Source of the DNA: Cryptomeria japonica
Lineage: Eukaryota; Streptophyta; Pinopsida; Cupressales; Cupressaceae
DNA: 64,000 nt
Assembly (NCBI RefSeq): GCF_030272615.1
Contig: NC_081405.1
Coordinates: 315,520,041-315,584,040, forward strand
Direction: 5' to 3'
Positions 46,136 to 57,175 of this stretch are shown here, one piece after another. The notes beneath the pieces were generated by a model that worked only from the letters and a program-made list of their open reading frames with translations, was not told the DNA's origin and ran no database searches. The first letter of the stretch is position 1. Each line of letters begins with the position of its first letter. The position numbers and the translations under genes are program-made.

Positions 46136-48256
46136 ACGTTTCAGTTTCGTGATAAAGGATAATTGATCCTGATGAGAAACTATGTTTGAGTGATCAGTTT
46201 ATCAAAGAGGGTGATAGTGCACTTTGAGATGTTTAGATTTTGAACTTGTTGGGGGTGAGCACTTTGAAAATCTTAGGGTGTTTATCTTCTAGAGTTTGAT
46301 TTTGACGGATGATAACTTGACCAAGCAAACCAAATAGACAATCTAAGCACGGATTGACAGATAATGAGTGTTTATGTTTACTACAAATTAATTAGGCAGA
46401 AATGACAAGTCTGAAATAGGCATGTAAGACACAGTTCTGGACTGATAGATGCAGAGTTTCGTACGATAGATTATGCAGCATAGAACGACAAGAGATACAA
46501 GACAGAACGACAGACTAGTGAATTCATGTGTAAAGCAATGTTTCATATGACATAGAACCTTGACTCGTACGATAGAGGATCAAGCAGTACGATAGAGAAT
46601 TCAAACTCGTACAATAGATGTTTGAACAGTGATAAAAAAGTGTTTGCTTGTTTGGTTTTTGATCCCTGAATTTTGATGTTTTATTTTGGTTTTCCAGTTT
46701 TAAGTGTCTGATTTTTCAATTTAGGGATGAATACACAGCAAACACATGATGTGATACATGACTTTCAATCAAGCTAAACCCTAAGGAAGTTGGCTGAGAA
46801 TGAAAACCTTTGCTTGCTGACTTAGGTACACACCCAATAGCTAATCAGAATACGGTAGTTGAGTCTCATGCAATGGATTCTCAACGTCGTATTATCCCAC
46901 TCCAAATGTTAATGGGGGCATGATATGGCAAGTGTCTTGGGAGAGTTACTATCTCTCTTGCACAAAGATTATCACCCTTTCGGAGGTGAATCATGTAGCT
47001 TCTATTTTAACCGACACTAGTAAGGGATCCGTTCGACGCATCGCGGTATAAATTCAATTAAGAGGTCTCCCAGCCTTGAAAACCAAGGTTTGATATACCC
47101 GAAGGTACGGAGGAGAGCTATTCCCAAGCACTGTCGTTGCTTTGATTTTCATCAAAAACACATTTATTTTATAGTGGATTGGATTACTTGGCATTAGCCA
47201 TTCTCACTTAGGTCGTTCCCCTCTCACTGACCTTAAGGGCTAAGAGTTAATAACTCCTCGGGAGGGCAGACCTGCTAAAGAGATACACTAATGAGAGAAA
47301 AAAGATGAGTCTAGCTTTCTAATCACCTAAGAAAGGTGAGAGCATACTCGCCTATCATCAAAGACACATAAGACATGATAGTTCATTTCTTTAAGCCCAA
47401 ATTGAAGTGTGCCTAAAAATCTTAAAGAATACACAGTTTTTGTTGAATCCTTAGGCAACCTACAAAATAGATCCATTAGTAGTCATGATTGTGTTTTGAA
47501 TTTGTCTTTGACAAGCGTCCTACAAAAAAGAGTTAGGCTGCAAACATCTCATAGACATAACAAGATTAGCATTAGTGATCCGAACTACGAAATTTCCCCC
47601 AAAAAAAAAACTATATGAAATTTTAGCCTAATGTCAAATAGGCATAACTTTCTACTCGAGACTCGAAATGACGAACCACTTAACTCGTTGGAAAGGTCTC
47701 CAAGAGTTGTAGATGAGATTTTGAAAAAGCATGCCTTGGTAGGATCTTTCGGCACTTTCAAGGGCTAAAATGACCAAAAGGCCTTCAAAAATGCAAATTA
47801 CCAACATATAGACAAATTTGAAAATTCTAACTTGCAGTTTATCAAAAAATCACAGAACCAGAGACTCGTATGACATGCTTTTCCAGTTAGTATGACAAAA
47901 CTTTAGATTTCGCACAGTAATATAAATAGACTCGTACGACATAGGATTTAATAAGTAGAAATTCGTATGAAACAAAATTAGCTCTTGTACGACAGTGAAA
48001 ATCAACTCGTACGACATAAGATTTGTTAGGAAATTAACTCGTACGACACGGGATTTGTTAGGAAATTAACTTGTACGACATGAATTTATACCTGATACGA
48101 CAAGGAAAATGGACTCGTACGAGTCAGGATGAGGTGTCGTCCTAAACTGAAAGGAAGTTCGTACGAGCTGAAAAGGCAACTCGTACGAATTTCTGCACCG
48201 AGCCGGACAGAGAAGATGTTTGCTGAGGATTAAGAGGCCAAAAGTGATGATTCCGG
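46136..48256 (-). other. N leader: conserved block and TCGTACGA clusters; no gene
   Basis: About 46780-47290 is the reverse complement of G's leader block (29957-30370 and 30905-31060), without the 504-bp insert found in G. TCGTACGA-type motifs are at 46450-46625 and very densely at 47865-48195. No convincing ORF. Confidence 0.7.
47865..48195. repeat. TCGTACGA motif cluster (N leader, near PBS)
   Basis: About a dozen copies or one-mismatch variants in 330 bp, mostly as AACTCGTACGACA followed by TRGGATTTGTTAGGAAATT-like spacers, ending about 60 bp from the PBS. This is the densest cluster in the window. Confidence 0.88.
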
Positions 48257-48274
48257 CCCCACGGTGGGCGCCAA
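48257..48274 (-). other. N primer binding site
   Basis: The minus strand reads TGGCGCCCACCGTGGGGC, three bases after the LTR end CATGACA. Same site as in G. Confidence 0.85.
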
Positions 48275-48277
48275 AAT

Positions 48278-49319
48278 GTCATGCTATGTGAAGTGTACCT
48301 ATACCTGCAACCATAATGCACTCAATAAATCATTACAAGCAATGGTTAGTAGATTTAAATCAAAGAAAGACAAAACCATAGCTAATCGACTTATTGCCTC
48401 CTAGTAAATGCAAGTATGAAAATGCTCTCAGATCTGATTATGCATATTCCAGTGACTTGACTACACTAAGATGGAGGATTTGAATGATGAAAATCCATGC
48501 TCTAGCAAGAATAGCATGATTAAGCTACATGAATGATTGATCTAGCATGATTAAGCTAATATTTAAGCTAAAATTAAGCATGATAACATTGCTAAGAAAT
48601 GATAAACTAGAAGCTAGATGCCTATAGTAACAATGCTTAAGCTACGAATGAGATGGGATGCATATCATGATATGAAATTAGGACCCTTTGTGCTCCAAAA
48701 TGAGGTCTATTTATAGGATTTTCCAAGGCTAGGGGTGATGTAGCAAGAATCAACGGTCAAGATTGATCTGAAGATATCAATGGTTAAATTGGAGGAGGAT
48801 TGCAAAGGGGGTTGGATTAATGGGAACATCTATCATCTCTATGGTGCCAAGTGCCAAGAGGCTTCTAGATAGAGTTGGATGAAAGGTAACACTTAGTGAC
48901 AAGTGTCACAAAGGTTCTAGAAGATGTTGGATGAAAGGGGACATGGTGGTAGGTAGAATGGGTTAGGTTTAGGAATGGTTAGGTTTAGGAGTGGTAGAAG
49001 TTAGGAGAATTTGAATTTAAAAATTCAAATAATATGAAAGGGGTAATTAATCTCAACAACTCATGAATTTGATTTGTTTTAATTAATTAAAGGATTAGAA
49101 GAAATGATTTTGATGGAGAGAATTAATTAATTTGAATTAATTAATTAAAGGGGTGAAATGAAATGAACCTATTTAATAAATCCTTAGATTTATTAATAAG
49201 TAGATGAAAGGGGAAATTTAATCAAATTACTTAGTGAATTCAATTAAATTGGGAAGGAGGATTAATTAAATGATTGTTTATTTAATTAATTATCTTCAGA
49301 CTATTTTTATGTGTATACA
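48278..49319 (-). repeat. N 5' LTR
   Basis: 1,042 bp, ends TGTATACA at 49319. A TATAAATAG box on the minus strand at about 48708-48717. Direct match to 38679-39700. Confidence 0.9.
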
Positions 49320-50858
49320 TTTACAACTATCTTTCATGACATGATGCATAAGAATATGGAAGGTTATGTTGATGACACCTTAGTGAAGACTATGAAGAGA
49401 TCAACACATATTCAAGAGCTAGGTCCTATACTAGACAAAATGGAACAGTTTAAACTCCAGTTAAATCCAAAGAAGTGTGCATTCAGAGTAACATCTGGTA
49501 AACTACTTGGCTACATCATTTCAAAGAAGGGAATCGAGGTTGATCCAGAGAAGGTCCAGGCCATAATGAAGATGTCACCTCCGAAGAACATCAGTCAAAT
49601 TAGAAGTCTACAGAGACATCTTCAATCCATCAGATGCTTCATTTCTCAGCTAGCAGACAAAGCTCAACCTTTCACAAAAGTATTAAGGAAAGGAATAATA
49701 TACAATTGGGATCAAGAATGTGAACAACACCTTCAGCAGATAAAAGAGTACCTATCCAATCCACCAATATTGATGCTGCCTATTCAGGGTAAACCATTGA
49801 TATTATACATATCAGCAACCGATTCATCATTGGAGGCACTTCTGGCACAACAAGATAACAACAAAAAGGAACGAACTATTTATTACATCAACAGGACATT
49901 GGTGTCTTATGAAATGAACTACACTATAATAGAAAAAGCATGCTTGACATTAGTCTTTGCATCACAAAAATTGAGACACTACATGCTGGCACATCCAGTC
50001 AAGCTGGTGGCTAAAATTGATCCGCTTAAGTATCTACTTAACAAAGCAACACTAATAGGAAGATTGGCAAAATGGGTCATGATCCTTACAGAGTTTGATA
50101 TTGAATATGTGGAACGCAAAGCCATAAAAGGACAGGTAATTGTTGATCAACTTGTTGAAGCTCCCCTTGAGGACACTCAACCGCTGCATATAGAGTTTCC
50201 AGATGAATCGATAATGCATCTTACTCAACAACCCTGGAAGATGTTCTTTGATGGATTTTTCACCCAAAATGGTTTCGGTGCTAGAATATTGTTTATTACT
50301 CCTCAGAAGTATTCAATCCCAAAGTCTTACAAGATTCTATTCCCTTGCACAAATAATATTGTAGAATATGAGGCTCTGGTGAACGGGATCAAGCTAGCTA
50401 TTGAATGGAAGGTTGCAGAATTACACATCTATGAAGATTCTCAGCTGGTAGTCAATCAAATCAATGATACATATCAAACTCGAGATGAGAAACTGATTCC
50501 TTATAAGAGAATGGTTGATGATCTTAAGAAGTATTTTGTTTTTTTATCATTCCAACAGATTCCTAGATCCGCAAACAGAGCAGCAGATGCTATGGCCACC
50601 TTGGCGTCTATACCTGAGTTGCAAGAATCCAATTTTTGCTTTGAATTCCTGGTGGAAGAGTTACATTACCCGACCTATGATTCTCCTAACACCCAAATAG
50701 TTTATTCTATTATTGGACATGACTCATCCCGATACAGTCATATTTACTCTTATTTACGAGACCAAATTATCCCTAAAAACCTTACTCGTAATGAGAAAAG
50801 AAACCTAACTCGAAATGCTTCACGGTATGTTATCATTGCTAATGATCTGTTTAGATGA
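49320..50858 (+). pseudogene. Second half of RT and dual RNase H (element G)
   Basis: RT resumes with TTIFHDMMHKNMEGYVDD, so the catalytic YVDD lies just after N's insertion point. Then come the thumb (LNPKKCAFRVTSGKLLGYII), the first RNase H-like module (TDSSLEALLAQQDNNKKERT, YTIIEKACLTLVFASQKLRH) and a second, archaeal-type RNase H (FFDGFFTQNGFGARILFITP, EYEALVNGIKLAIEW, EDSQLVVNQIND, RSANRAADAMATLAS). Two modules are diagnostic of the Tat lineage. Ser-to-Phe in the FDGS motif (here FDGF) is a likely hit. The clean frame runs to TGA 50856, where an Arg codon (CGA) is expected before the integrase. Confidence 0.92.
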
Positions 50859-51984
50859 GGTTTGGACGGTACATTGCTTAGGTGTCTAGAAATTGAAGAA
50901 TCTAAACGTGCGTTATCGGAAGTTGATGAAGGTATTTGTGGATCTCATTCGAATGGTCTTACTTCAGCTCGGAAACTATTACGAACTGGCTATTACTGGC
51001 CAGACATGGAGAAAGATGCTATTAAATTTGCTAACACCTGTGAAAATGTCAGCTACATAGAAATCTCATACATGCTCCAGCAAGGGATCTTATACCCTTC
51101 ACTACACATTGGCCTTTTCAGCAATGGGCCTTTGATCTCATTGGTCAGATATATCCAACATCATCTAATGGATGTAAATTTTTCATATCTGCCACTGAGT
51201 ATTTCACCAAGTGGGTAGAAGCGGTTTCGCTCATCAAAGCAACCGGTAAACAAGTCGCCTTGTTCATCTTAAACTATATCATCTGCAGGTATGGGATACC
51301 TTCGTCCATCGTGACTGATAATGGAGTATAGTTTAAGAATAAAGATCTGGACGAGCTCTATGAGAAATTAAAAATAAAAAACACTGGTCATCAGTATATT
51401 ACCCTTAAGGTAATGGATAAGCCAAGGCATCTAACAAAAATCTATTGACTATCTTGCACAGAAAAGTGAACAAATCTGGGAAGGATTGGCATCTGCAGAT
51501 CAATCCTGCATTATGGGCTTACAGAACAAGTATCAGAACACCTACTAGGGCTACACCTTTCTCTTTGGTGTATGGGTCTGAAGCAGTACTACCTATTGAA
51601 GTAGAAATACCATCTCTAAGAGTTTCCTTGCAAGGTCTTGTTACTGATGAAGATCATAGAATATCTAGATTGCAAGAACTCGAATTGCTAGATGAACATC
51701 GGCAAGTGACGTTTGATCATCTCAGAGTGTATCAAAAGAGAATGTTCAGAGGATATAACAAGAAAGTTAGACAAAGAGGATTTCAGGTTGGTGACCTAGT
51801 TCTGAGAGAAAATCCTAAAAATCAGTAGTTTTGAGATAACAAAGGGAAGTTTGAACCCAACTGGTTGGGTCTTTACATCGTTACTACTGTATTCAGCTCT
51901 GGTGCCTATCAACTCTCAAATTCAGAAGGAGAACAGCTCTGTGAACCGATTAACACCATCCACTTAAAGAAATTCTTTGCTTAG
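50859..51984 (+). pseudogene. Gypsy integrase (element G)
   Basis: The zinc domain (GICGSHSNGLTSARKLLRTG, YYWPDMEKDAIKFANTC) has lost its second Cys pair through frame damage near 51040. The rve core follows (TEYFTKWVEAVSLI, YGIPSSIVTDNG), then TAG at 51329, a damaged region to 51445, and a clean C-terminal part (INPALWAYRTSIRTPTRATP, SLVYGSEAVLPIEVEIPSLR, QVGDLVLRENPKNQ). TAG at 51826 and TGA at 51832 follow. The natural end at 51984 follows IHLKKFFA. At 51329 and 51826 the relatives have Gln. Confidence 0.9.
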
Positions 51985-52260
51985 CATTCTCTGTGCTATC
52001 AACATGTACAACTGGAAAAAAAGTCCTTAAGAAATCCTAAAAATCGGAAAAAATCTTGAAAAAATAAAAAAATAAAAATAAAAATCAGAAAAATCATTAA
52101 ATACAAAAAAAGAGAAAAAAAAAAAGAAAAAAAGAAAAAAAAATATAAAGAGAGAAAAATGCCCTGGTGAAAACCTGGTAAACAGACACCTTGGTAAAAA
52201 AAAAAGAATGAATCTCTGCCAAGCAAGTGAAAACCTGGCAAACAGGCGCCTCTTGTACTC
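51985..52260 (+). other. Post-integrase A-rich tract with GGTGAAAACCTGG repeats
   Basis: A tract of 130 bp that is nearly all A/G is followed by GGTGAAAACCTGGTAAACAG (52165) and GTGAAAACCTGGCAAACAGG (52228). Matching blocks follow the integrase in N (42115), C (61630-61850) and H1 (2210-2350). Confidence 0.75.
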
Positions 52261-53628
52261 AAGCGCTTCATCTATCAACGCAACGTTGGCATTCTTACTT
52301 TCATGCATCTTTGCTTTCGCTTGTACATATATTTCAGTCACTTTTGTGACATCTTGGTTCGTTGGAACCCTCATGACTTGAAACTGATCAACATCCTAGT
52401 CTTAGGTTAATTGACAGAGCACATTACATATCCTAAGCAGCGTCAACCAAGTCATCTTTCTGTGAGTGAAACCTAGTTGTCCACTCTGAGTCAGTCACCT
52501 ATATCCTAACTACCAAAGAGTTTTTATCACTGAGAACACAAGCAAAACAACATAACGGAAAACAATCACTTAACAATTTGAGCTATGAATGAAAATTTTC
52601 TTTGTGTGTTGTCTTTTATATTGGTTTTCGATTATTATCCCTCTGAGTAACTCGAGGAAGTCTATTGTGACTAAGAGGATCAAGGATTGGGGGCATAATA
52701 TTTTCTTTGTTTTTTGCTTATAGGAATGATCCCAATGATTTGGAAACATATAAATTAGTTGGGTGTCTGTGATAAGAGCCTTTATAACAAGGTGAAATCG
52801 CCTCACATACCTCGACTCTGCTTATTTGTATGCTACAGGGAGGTCCACATCATTTCTTTATTTATTTTGAGGGAATTTCTTTATGATGCAATCCGGGTCC
52901 CTGCGAAATCTGTCCAAGGATATGAACGAAAAAAGGGTCATTGCGGACAAGATAATAAATATTGCACATTGAAAAAGAAAGGAACTCTAACTTGCTTGTT
53001 GTGTTTGTTATGCTTGGTGATGAATCTCAAGCATTTTAAATCCAGTGACTAGGTTTAGGTTGCATTTTGCATATCATTCTGCATTTTGTGAATCTAGAGT
53101 GATTTCGGTATGGTAATAATCTCTTTATCTTCTAAATGAGAGTTGAAAGCATCATCATTTCTTACGCTAAGTGGTCTATTTATCATCATTTCTTCGATCA
53201 AGTACTTGTGTTTTGAGATGTTTAGCTGCATACATAAACAATTTATATATAGATTCATACATTTCATTATTCACTCATATGCATTCATCTTATTGCATAG
53301 AAAATAAAAATTTGCATTTCATTAGTCACTCATCTGTATTCATTTATTTGCATATGAAAAGAAACAAAAATAGACATCCATAGTCATTTGCATTACATGT
53401 TGAAAACAAATGCATACATATAGAATAAAGCATATAAAAGACATCTCATAAATAGATTGACACAAGTACAATGAAGTCAAATCGGATCTTGTATATATAT
53501 CGTATAAAGTCTAAGAGTACAAAATGATGTCGAATGACATTTACAAACTCCCATCGGAGCAAGAATCGTATAGGCTACAAAAAAATGGGTGTGTCTACAA
53601 AAAAATATCTGAGCTACAAAAGGAATAT
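52261..53628. other. G 3' spacer; no gene recognised
   Basis: A+T-rich non-coding DNA between the integrase block and the 3' end of the antisense gene. ATTCACTCAT-TG-ATTCAT phrases recur near 53270-53350. Short open frames at 52759-53052 and 53171-53383 have no signature. Confidence 0.45.
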
Positions 53629-55463
53629 CTAGCTCTCGGCCTCTCCCTCATCGCATGGTGGAGGAGGTGGATCCTGATGACCGGGATCTTGACAAGGTGT
53701 CCGAGCTCCCTCTAAACATGCCATATACTACGAGTAGGGTATAAATTGTTGCGCAGCTATAACTACAATGCTAGATGTTGTAACATAGTAGGCTGCCCTA
53801 CTAGTCTGGAGAAGGACCTCCTGTCGCAAGGCCTCTATCTCTACTCTCGTGTCTGCTCTCATCTCTAAGATCTAGCAGTCGCGCTCAACCCTAAGCTTGG
53901 CAAGTTGTTGGTCTCGCTTCGCCAGCTAAGTCTGAGTCACTGTCAACTGTGACTGCAGCTCCGCTAAACGTGCCCTCACCGACCATCCAGCCTCTATCCC
54001 CTGCTCTCTCACAGGCTCTCCACCCCCATCTCCACCTCCAGCTCCACCCTACTCCTCACGCCGCTATCAAACCTATCTCGGAGCTGCTTGCTCCTCCTCA
54101 GCTCCGCCCAATCTCACTCCTACACTCCCTAGGGATCTGCCCTCACCCCTCTACTATCCACCCCCAGCTGGAACCCTGTTGCTACTAGTACCAAGATCGC
54201 CACCTGCCTACATTTGAGCCTTGGCTCTCTGTCCTCATCCCTGTCTTTATCCCTGGCCCTATCCTAGTGCGGGGGCATCATCCTCAATATCCTCTATGCG
54301 GGGCGCCTGCTCACCCAGATCTTTAAACCTAGGAAATGGATGTTGTTGGAACCAATCTCTGTACTGGGGCAATACCCCCACATCCGCAACATCATCCATA
54401 TAGTCCCATCTAAGGCATTGTAGACCAGTCAGCTCCTGCATAGCCAAAGCGTAGGACAATCGTGGAGACCATCCCTGTCTCTCCTCATCTGCATAACGCG
54501 CATAAGTTGTATACTCATGCGACACCCCCTAAGGCCGGCCATACTACCTCATCACCCATGATACAACGAATCGCTCAACAATAGTCTACGATCTCCTGAT
54601 AAGAGGGTGCGTAACAAAAAGGTCCCTGCGAACCAGCCACCAATCATCCCATGGCTCTAAACCTCTGTAAGGTCTCCACACTACGGCTATCAGGTCATCT
54701 AACTGTCGCCGCCAAAAATTTGTCTTGCCCAGATGGGGTTGTCTGACATAATCGGCATACCTATATATAATTGGTTGCCCAAGCTCTCTACTATCATCAA
54801 CTATCGACCGACAAACTGGGAGGTGCTCCCAAGCCCAAACCTGTAAAATAAATACCCTTGCAGCCATGTTCCTGCCATCCCTATATACAATCTCATGCAT
54901 CTCGCGATACATGTGGGCCAATATACAAGAACCCCAACCAAGCCTCTAAGGGGTCTCCATCAATCTCATCAGCATCCTGCTCCATCCACACTGGAAACCC
55001 TACTGCCCTCTATCTAGCATCAAAAAATAGTCGATAAATCCTGCTAGAACACACGCCAGCGGAAACTCCTCGCTGTATCTTCTCATCATCACATCCCAAC
55101 TAATGGAACAGGTCAAAATGTCTGGATCCCAGAATACATATCTAACTGCCTATAGTCCAGGTAACAATGTCGTGTCATAATCTACCTTATCCCTAGCAAA
55201 AGGGATACGAAGGATCTTATATACATCCTCGTTAGTGATAGTCAACTCCCCCACTGGTAAATGAAATGTGTTATGCTCTAAATGGAAATGCTCAACCAAT
55301 GTTGTGAGCATACCATGATTCACACGAATATCTAGTAAACCAAGAAGATGAGTCAAACTGCACAAGTCAATATGAGCCTGATCAACCTCTGATAAATGTC
55401 GTACTAATGCCATGGTGGGAGGATAAACGCATCTGAAAAGCACAGGAAGTAATCGAACCTACA
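53629..55463 (-). pseudogene. Antisense plant-mobile-domain (PMD/MAIN-like) gene in G
   Basis: On the strand opposite to G, one frame runs from about 55463 to 54259, with a probable acceptor (TTTTTGTAG) at the upstream edge. Motifs fit a PMD protein: LTHLLGLLDIRVNHGMLTTL, FHLPVGELTITNEDVY, ILRIPF, WDPDILTC..., CVLAGFIDYFLML, VWAWEHLPVCR, WRRQLDDLIAVVWRPY, LQCLRWDYMDDV. In another frame follows a coiled coil (ELQSQLTVTQT, QQLAKLRVERDC, EIEALRQEVLLQT) and a Pro-rich tail to TAG at 53629. Seven in-frame stops, all TAG (55150, 55000, 54946, 54586, 54544, 54529, 54259), and at least one frameshift kill it. No ATG is clear at the start, so upstream exons are likely. Host PMD proteins (MAIN, MAIL1) act in gene and transposon silencing; the function inside an element is unknown. 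Confidence 0.72.
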
Positions 55464-55589
55464 AAAACCCAACAATGAAGCATCAGAAAACATTCCAAAT
55501 GAGCCTACAAGAGAAGTAAAACGTCATGCAAGTCTAACTAAGTCAAGTGCAAAATCAAAATTTCAAGTTTAGATCTTCAAAAATGTTCA

Positions 55590-55990
55590 CTGCTCCCGAA
55601 CGACAAAACACAGAAAGACAACATTTCATACGAGTCAGGAATGGCTCTAGTACGATAAAACATCCCCATACGACAAAATACCAGACCCCGCACAATAGAA
55701 TGGTCTTTTTATAATCATGTCGTACGACACGAGGGTAGGGTTCAAACAACAATTCTAGTGGCCTAAAATGACAAAATAAAATTTAACAGTTACTCATACG
55801 AGACAGAATCCTGCCTCGCATGATAAAATGGGAAACCCAACTTCAAACATGCCAAAAACTTGAAAAATGAGCAAAAAATTTCAAAATTGAAAACATAAAG
55901 AGGCTTAAGATTGATCACTTACCGCTGGCTCATAGTTTTGGGGTCAATTATGACGTCTCTGGCACTTGAATTGATGCGTACGAGTAGGGA
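55590..55990. repeat. TCGTACGA motif cluster upstream of the antisense gene
   Basis: Variants CATACGAGTCAGG, AGTACGATAAAAC, CCATACGACAAAA, GTCGTACGACACGAG, CTCATACGAGACAG and GCGTACGAGTAGGG recur over 400 bp, 130 bp upstream of the first PMD exon seen. Same motif as in the leaders of G and N. Confidence 0.8.
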
Positions 55991-56569
55991 CCACCATTTT
56001 CTTCGCAGAAGGCTTTTTGAATTTTCAACTTGGAGGGTTAAAATAATTTGAAAATGACACTTTTGTCCCATATATAGCCAAAAACCTAATTTTTCAACTT
56101 GCTCTAATGGACATGAAAAATTGTACCTTTAGCTAATTTGCCCGTTCTGATTCCATTTTCGGGATCGAAATTGAAATTAGAGATCATTCTACTAGTCAAT
56201 TTTAAAATTTGGACCACTTAGCACTTTTTTCGTCAAATGCTCATTCTTTCTTCACATTGCACTCAATTTCTCATGAATCACCGTTGAATCTCAATTTCAA
56301 TTCTACACAACAACTTTGCAATCAATTCAACATAATCGCCAAATTTTCAAACATTTCTCAGGATCAATTTGTGCTCAAAATAACTTATCATCGCCAACAA
56401 TTGCCTATAATGTACCCTCGTTATCTTTCGATTTCGTTCCCAAGGGGGCATACTCACGACCTTATGACCTCACATCTCACATGTCGAGAATTTTTTTAAT
56501 CTTTTTCAAAAGTCGAGCAAATAAATCTTTTCAACTAAAGAAAATCAATTCTTATTGCTAAGGGGCATC
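55991..56569. other. G 3' spacer; no gene
   Basis: A+T-rich DNA without a recognisable feature. Open frames at 56209-56561 look like composition artefacts. Confidence 0.45.
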
Positions 56570-57115
56570 TTAGCTTCATCGCTTCACATCAAGTTGAGAT
56601 CTCTCGATCATCTGAATCAAATCAATCGCTAGGGGCATATCAGTTTCATCACTTCAAATCAAGCTGATATTTGTCTTTCATATGAATCAATCTCTTAACG
56701 TTGATCAGTTTCATCACTTTTCATCAAGCTGATTATTCGTTTAAACTTAATCAAAAGTTTAAAGAGTATCTTTGATCGCACGCTAAATCTAAGTAGGTGT
56801 TCAGTTTCATCGCTTCGAATCAAGCTAGACAGTTTATTTTTCGCTCATTGTATCTTGATCCATCAAGTTCAAGATCGATTTTTATCTTCGCTCGCTGTGT
56901 CTAGATCAATCGAGTTCTAGATCAATAAGATCTGCTTCTTGATCAATCAAGTTCAAGTTTGGTATCTTTTATTTTCTATCAATCCTCAGTTCAATCAAGT
57001 TCGGGACCAGTATCGCTTTAATCAGACTTCATTCAGCTTCATCGCTTCGAATCAAGCTAAACACCTTGCTCTTCATCTGGTTCGTGATCAATCAAGTTCA
57101 GAACTGACATCTCCT
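56570..57115 (+). repeat. Degenerate repeats near the 3' end of G
   Basis: CAGTTTCATCGCTTCGAATC followed by AAGCT recurs in variant form near 56572, 56648, 56706, 56802 and 57037, mixed with GATCAATCAAGTTC phrases. Probably an old tandem array before the PPT. Confidence 0.75.
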
Positions 57116-57161
57116 AGACATCACACATTCTTTGAACCAACACGTTGCTTGCACATTAATT

Positions 57162-57175
57162 CAAAGAGGGGCAAA
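57162..57175 (+). other. G polypurine tract
   Basis: CAAAGAGGGGCAAA directly before the 3' LTR start TGTAATACCC. Confidence 0.92.

Larger units (their letters stand above)
38679..49319 (-). mobile_element. Element N: minus-strand Tat-like gypsy element nested in G's RT
   Basis: The LTR pair (38679-39700 and 48278-49319) runs TGTATACAC...CATGACA on the minus strand, with PBS at 48257-48274 and PPT at 40575-40590. Flanks GTTAT and TTTAC are consistent with one decayed 5-bp duplication; RT coding in G stops at one side and resumes at the other. Inside are integrase, RNase H, linker and protease remnants. The RT core is deleted and no gag is recognised, so N is non-autonomous. Its 3' LTR is followed by an inverted and a direct partial LTR copy (39701-40571). 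Confidence 0.9.

Noticed and set aside
52027-52374. Minus-strand Phe-rich frames of 90-115 codons
   Set aside because: They are the poly(A)-rich tract after the integrase read on the other strand.
55555-55752. Minus-strand frame upstream of the antisense PMD gene as an extra exon
   Set aside because: It covers the TCGTACGA cluster and has no similarity to PMD N-termini or to the matching region of element C.
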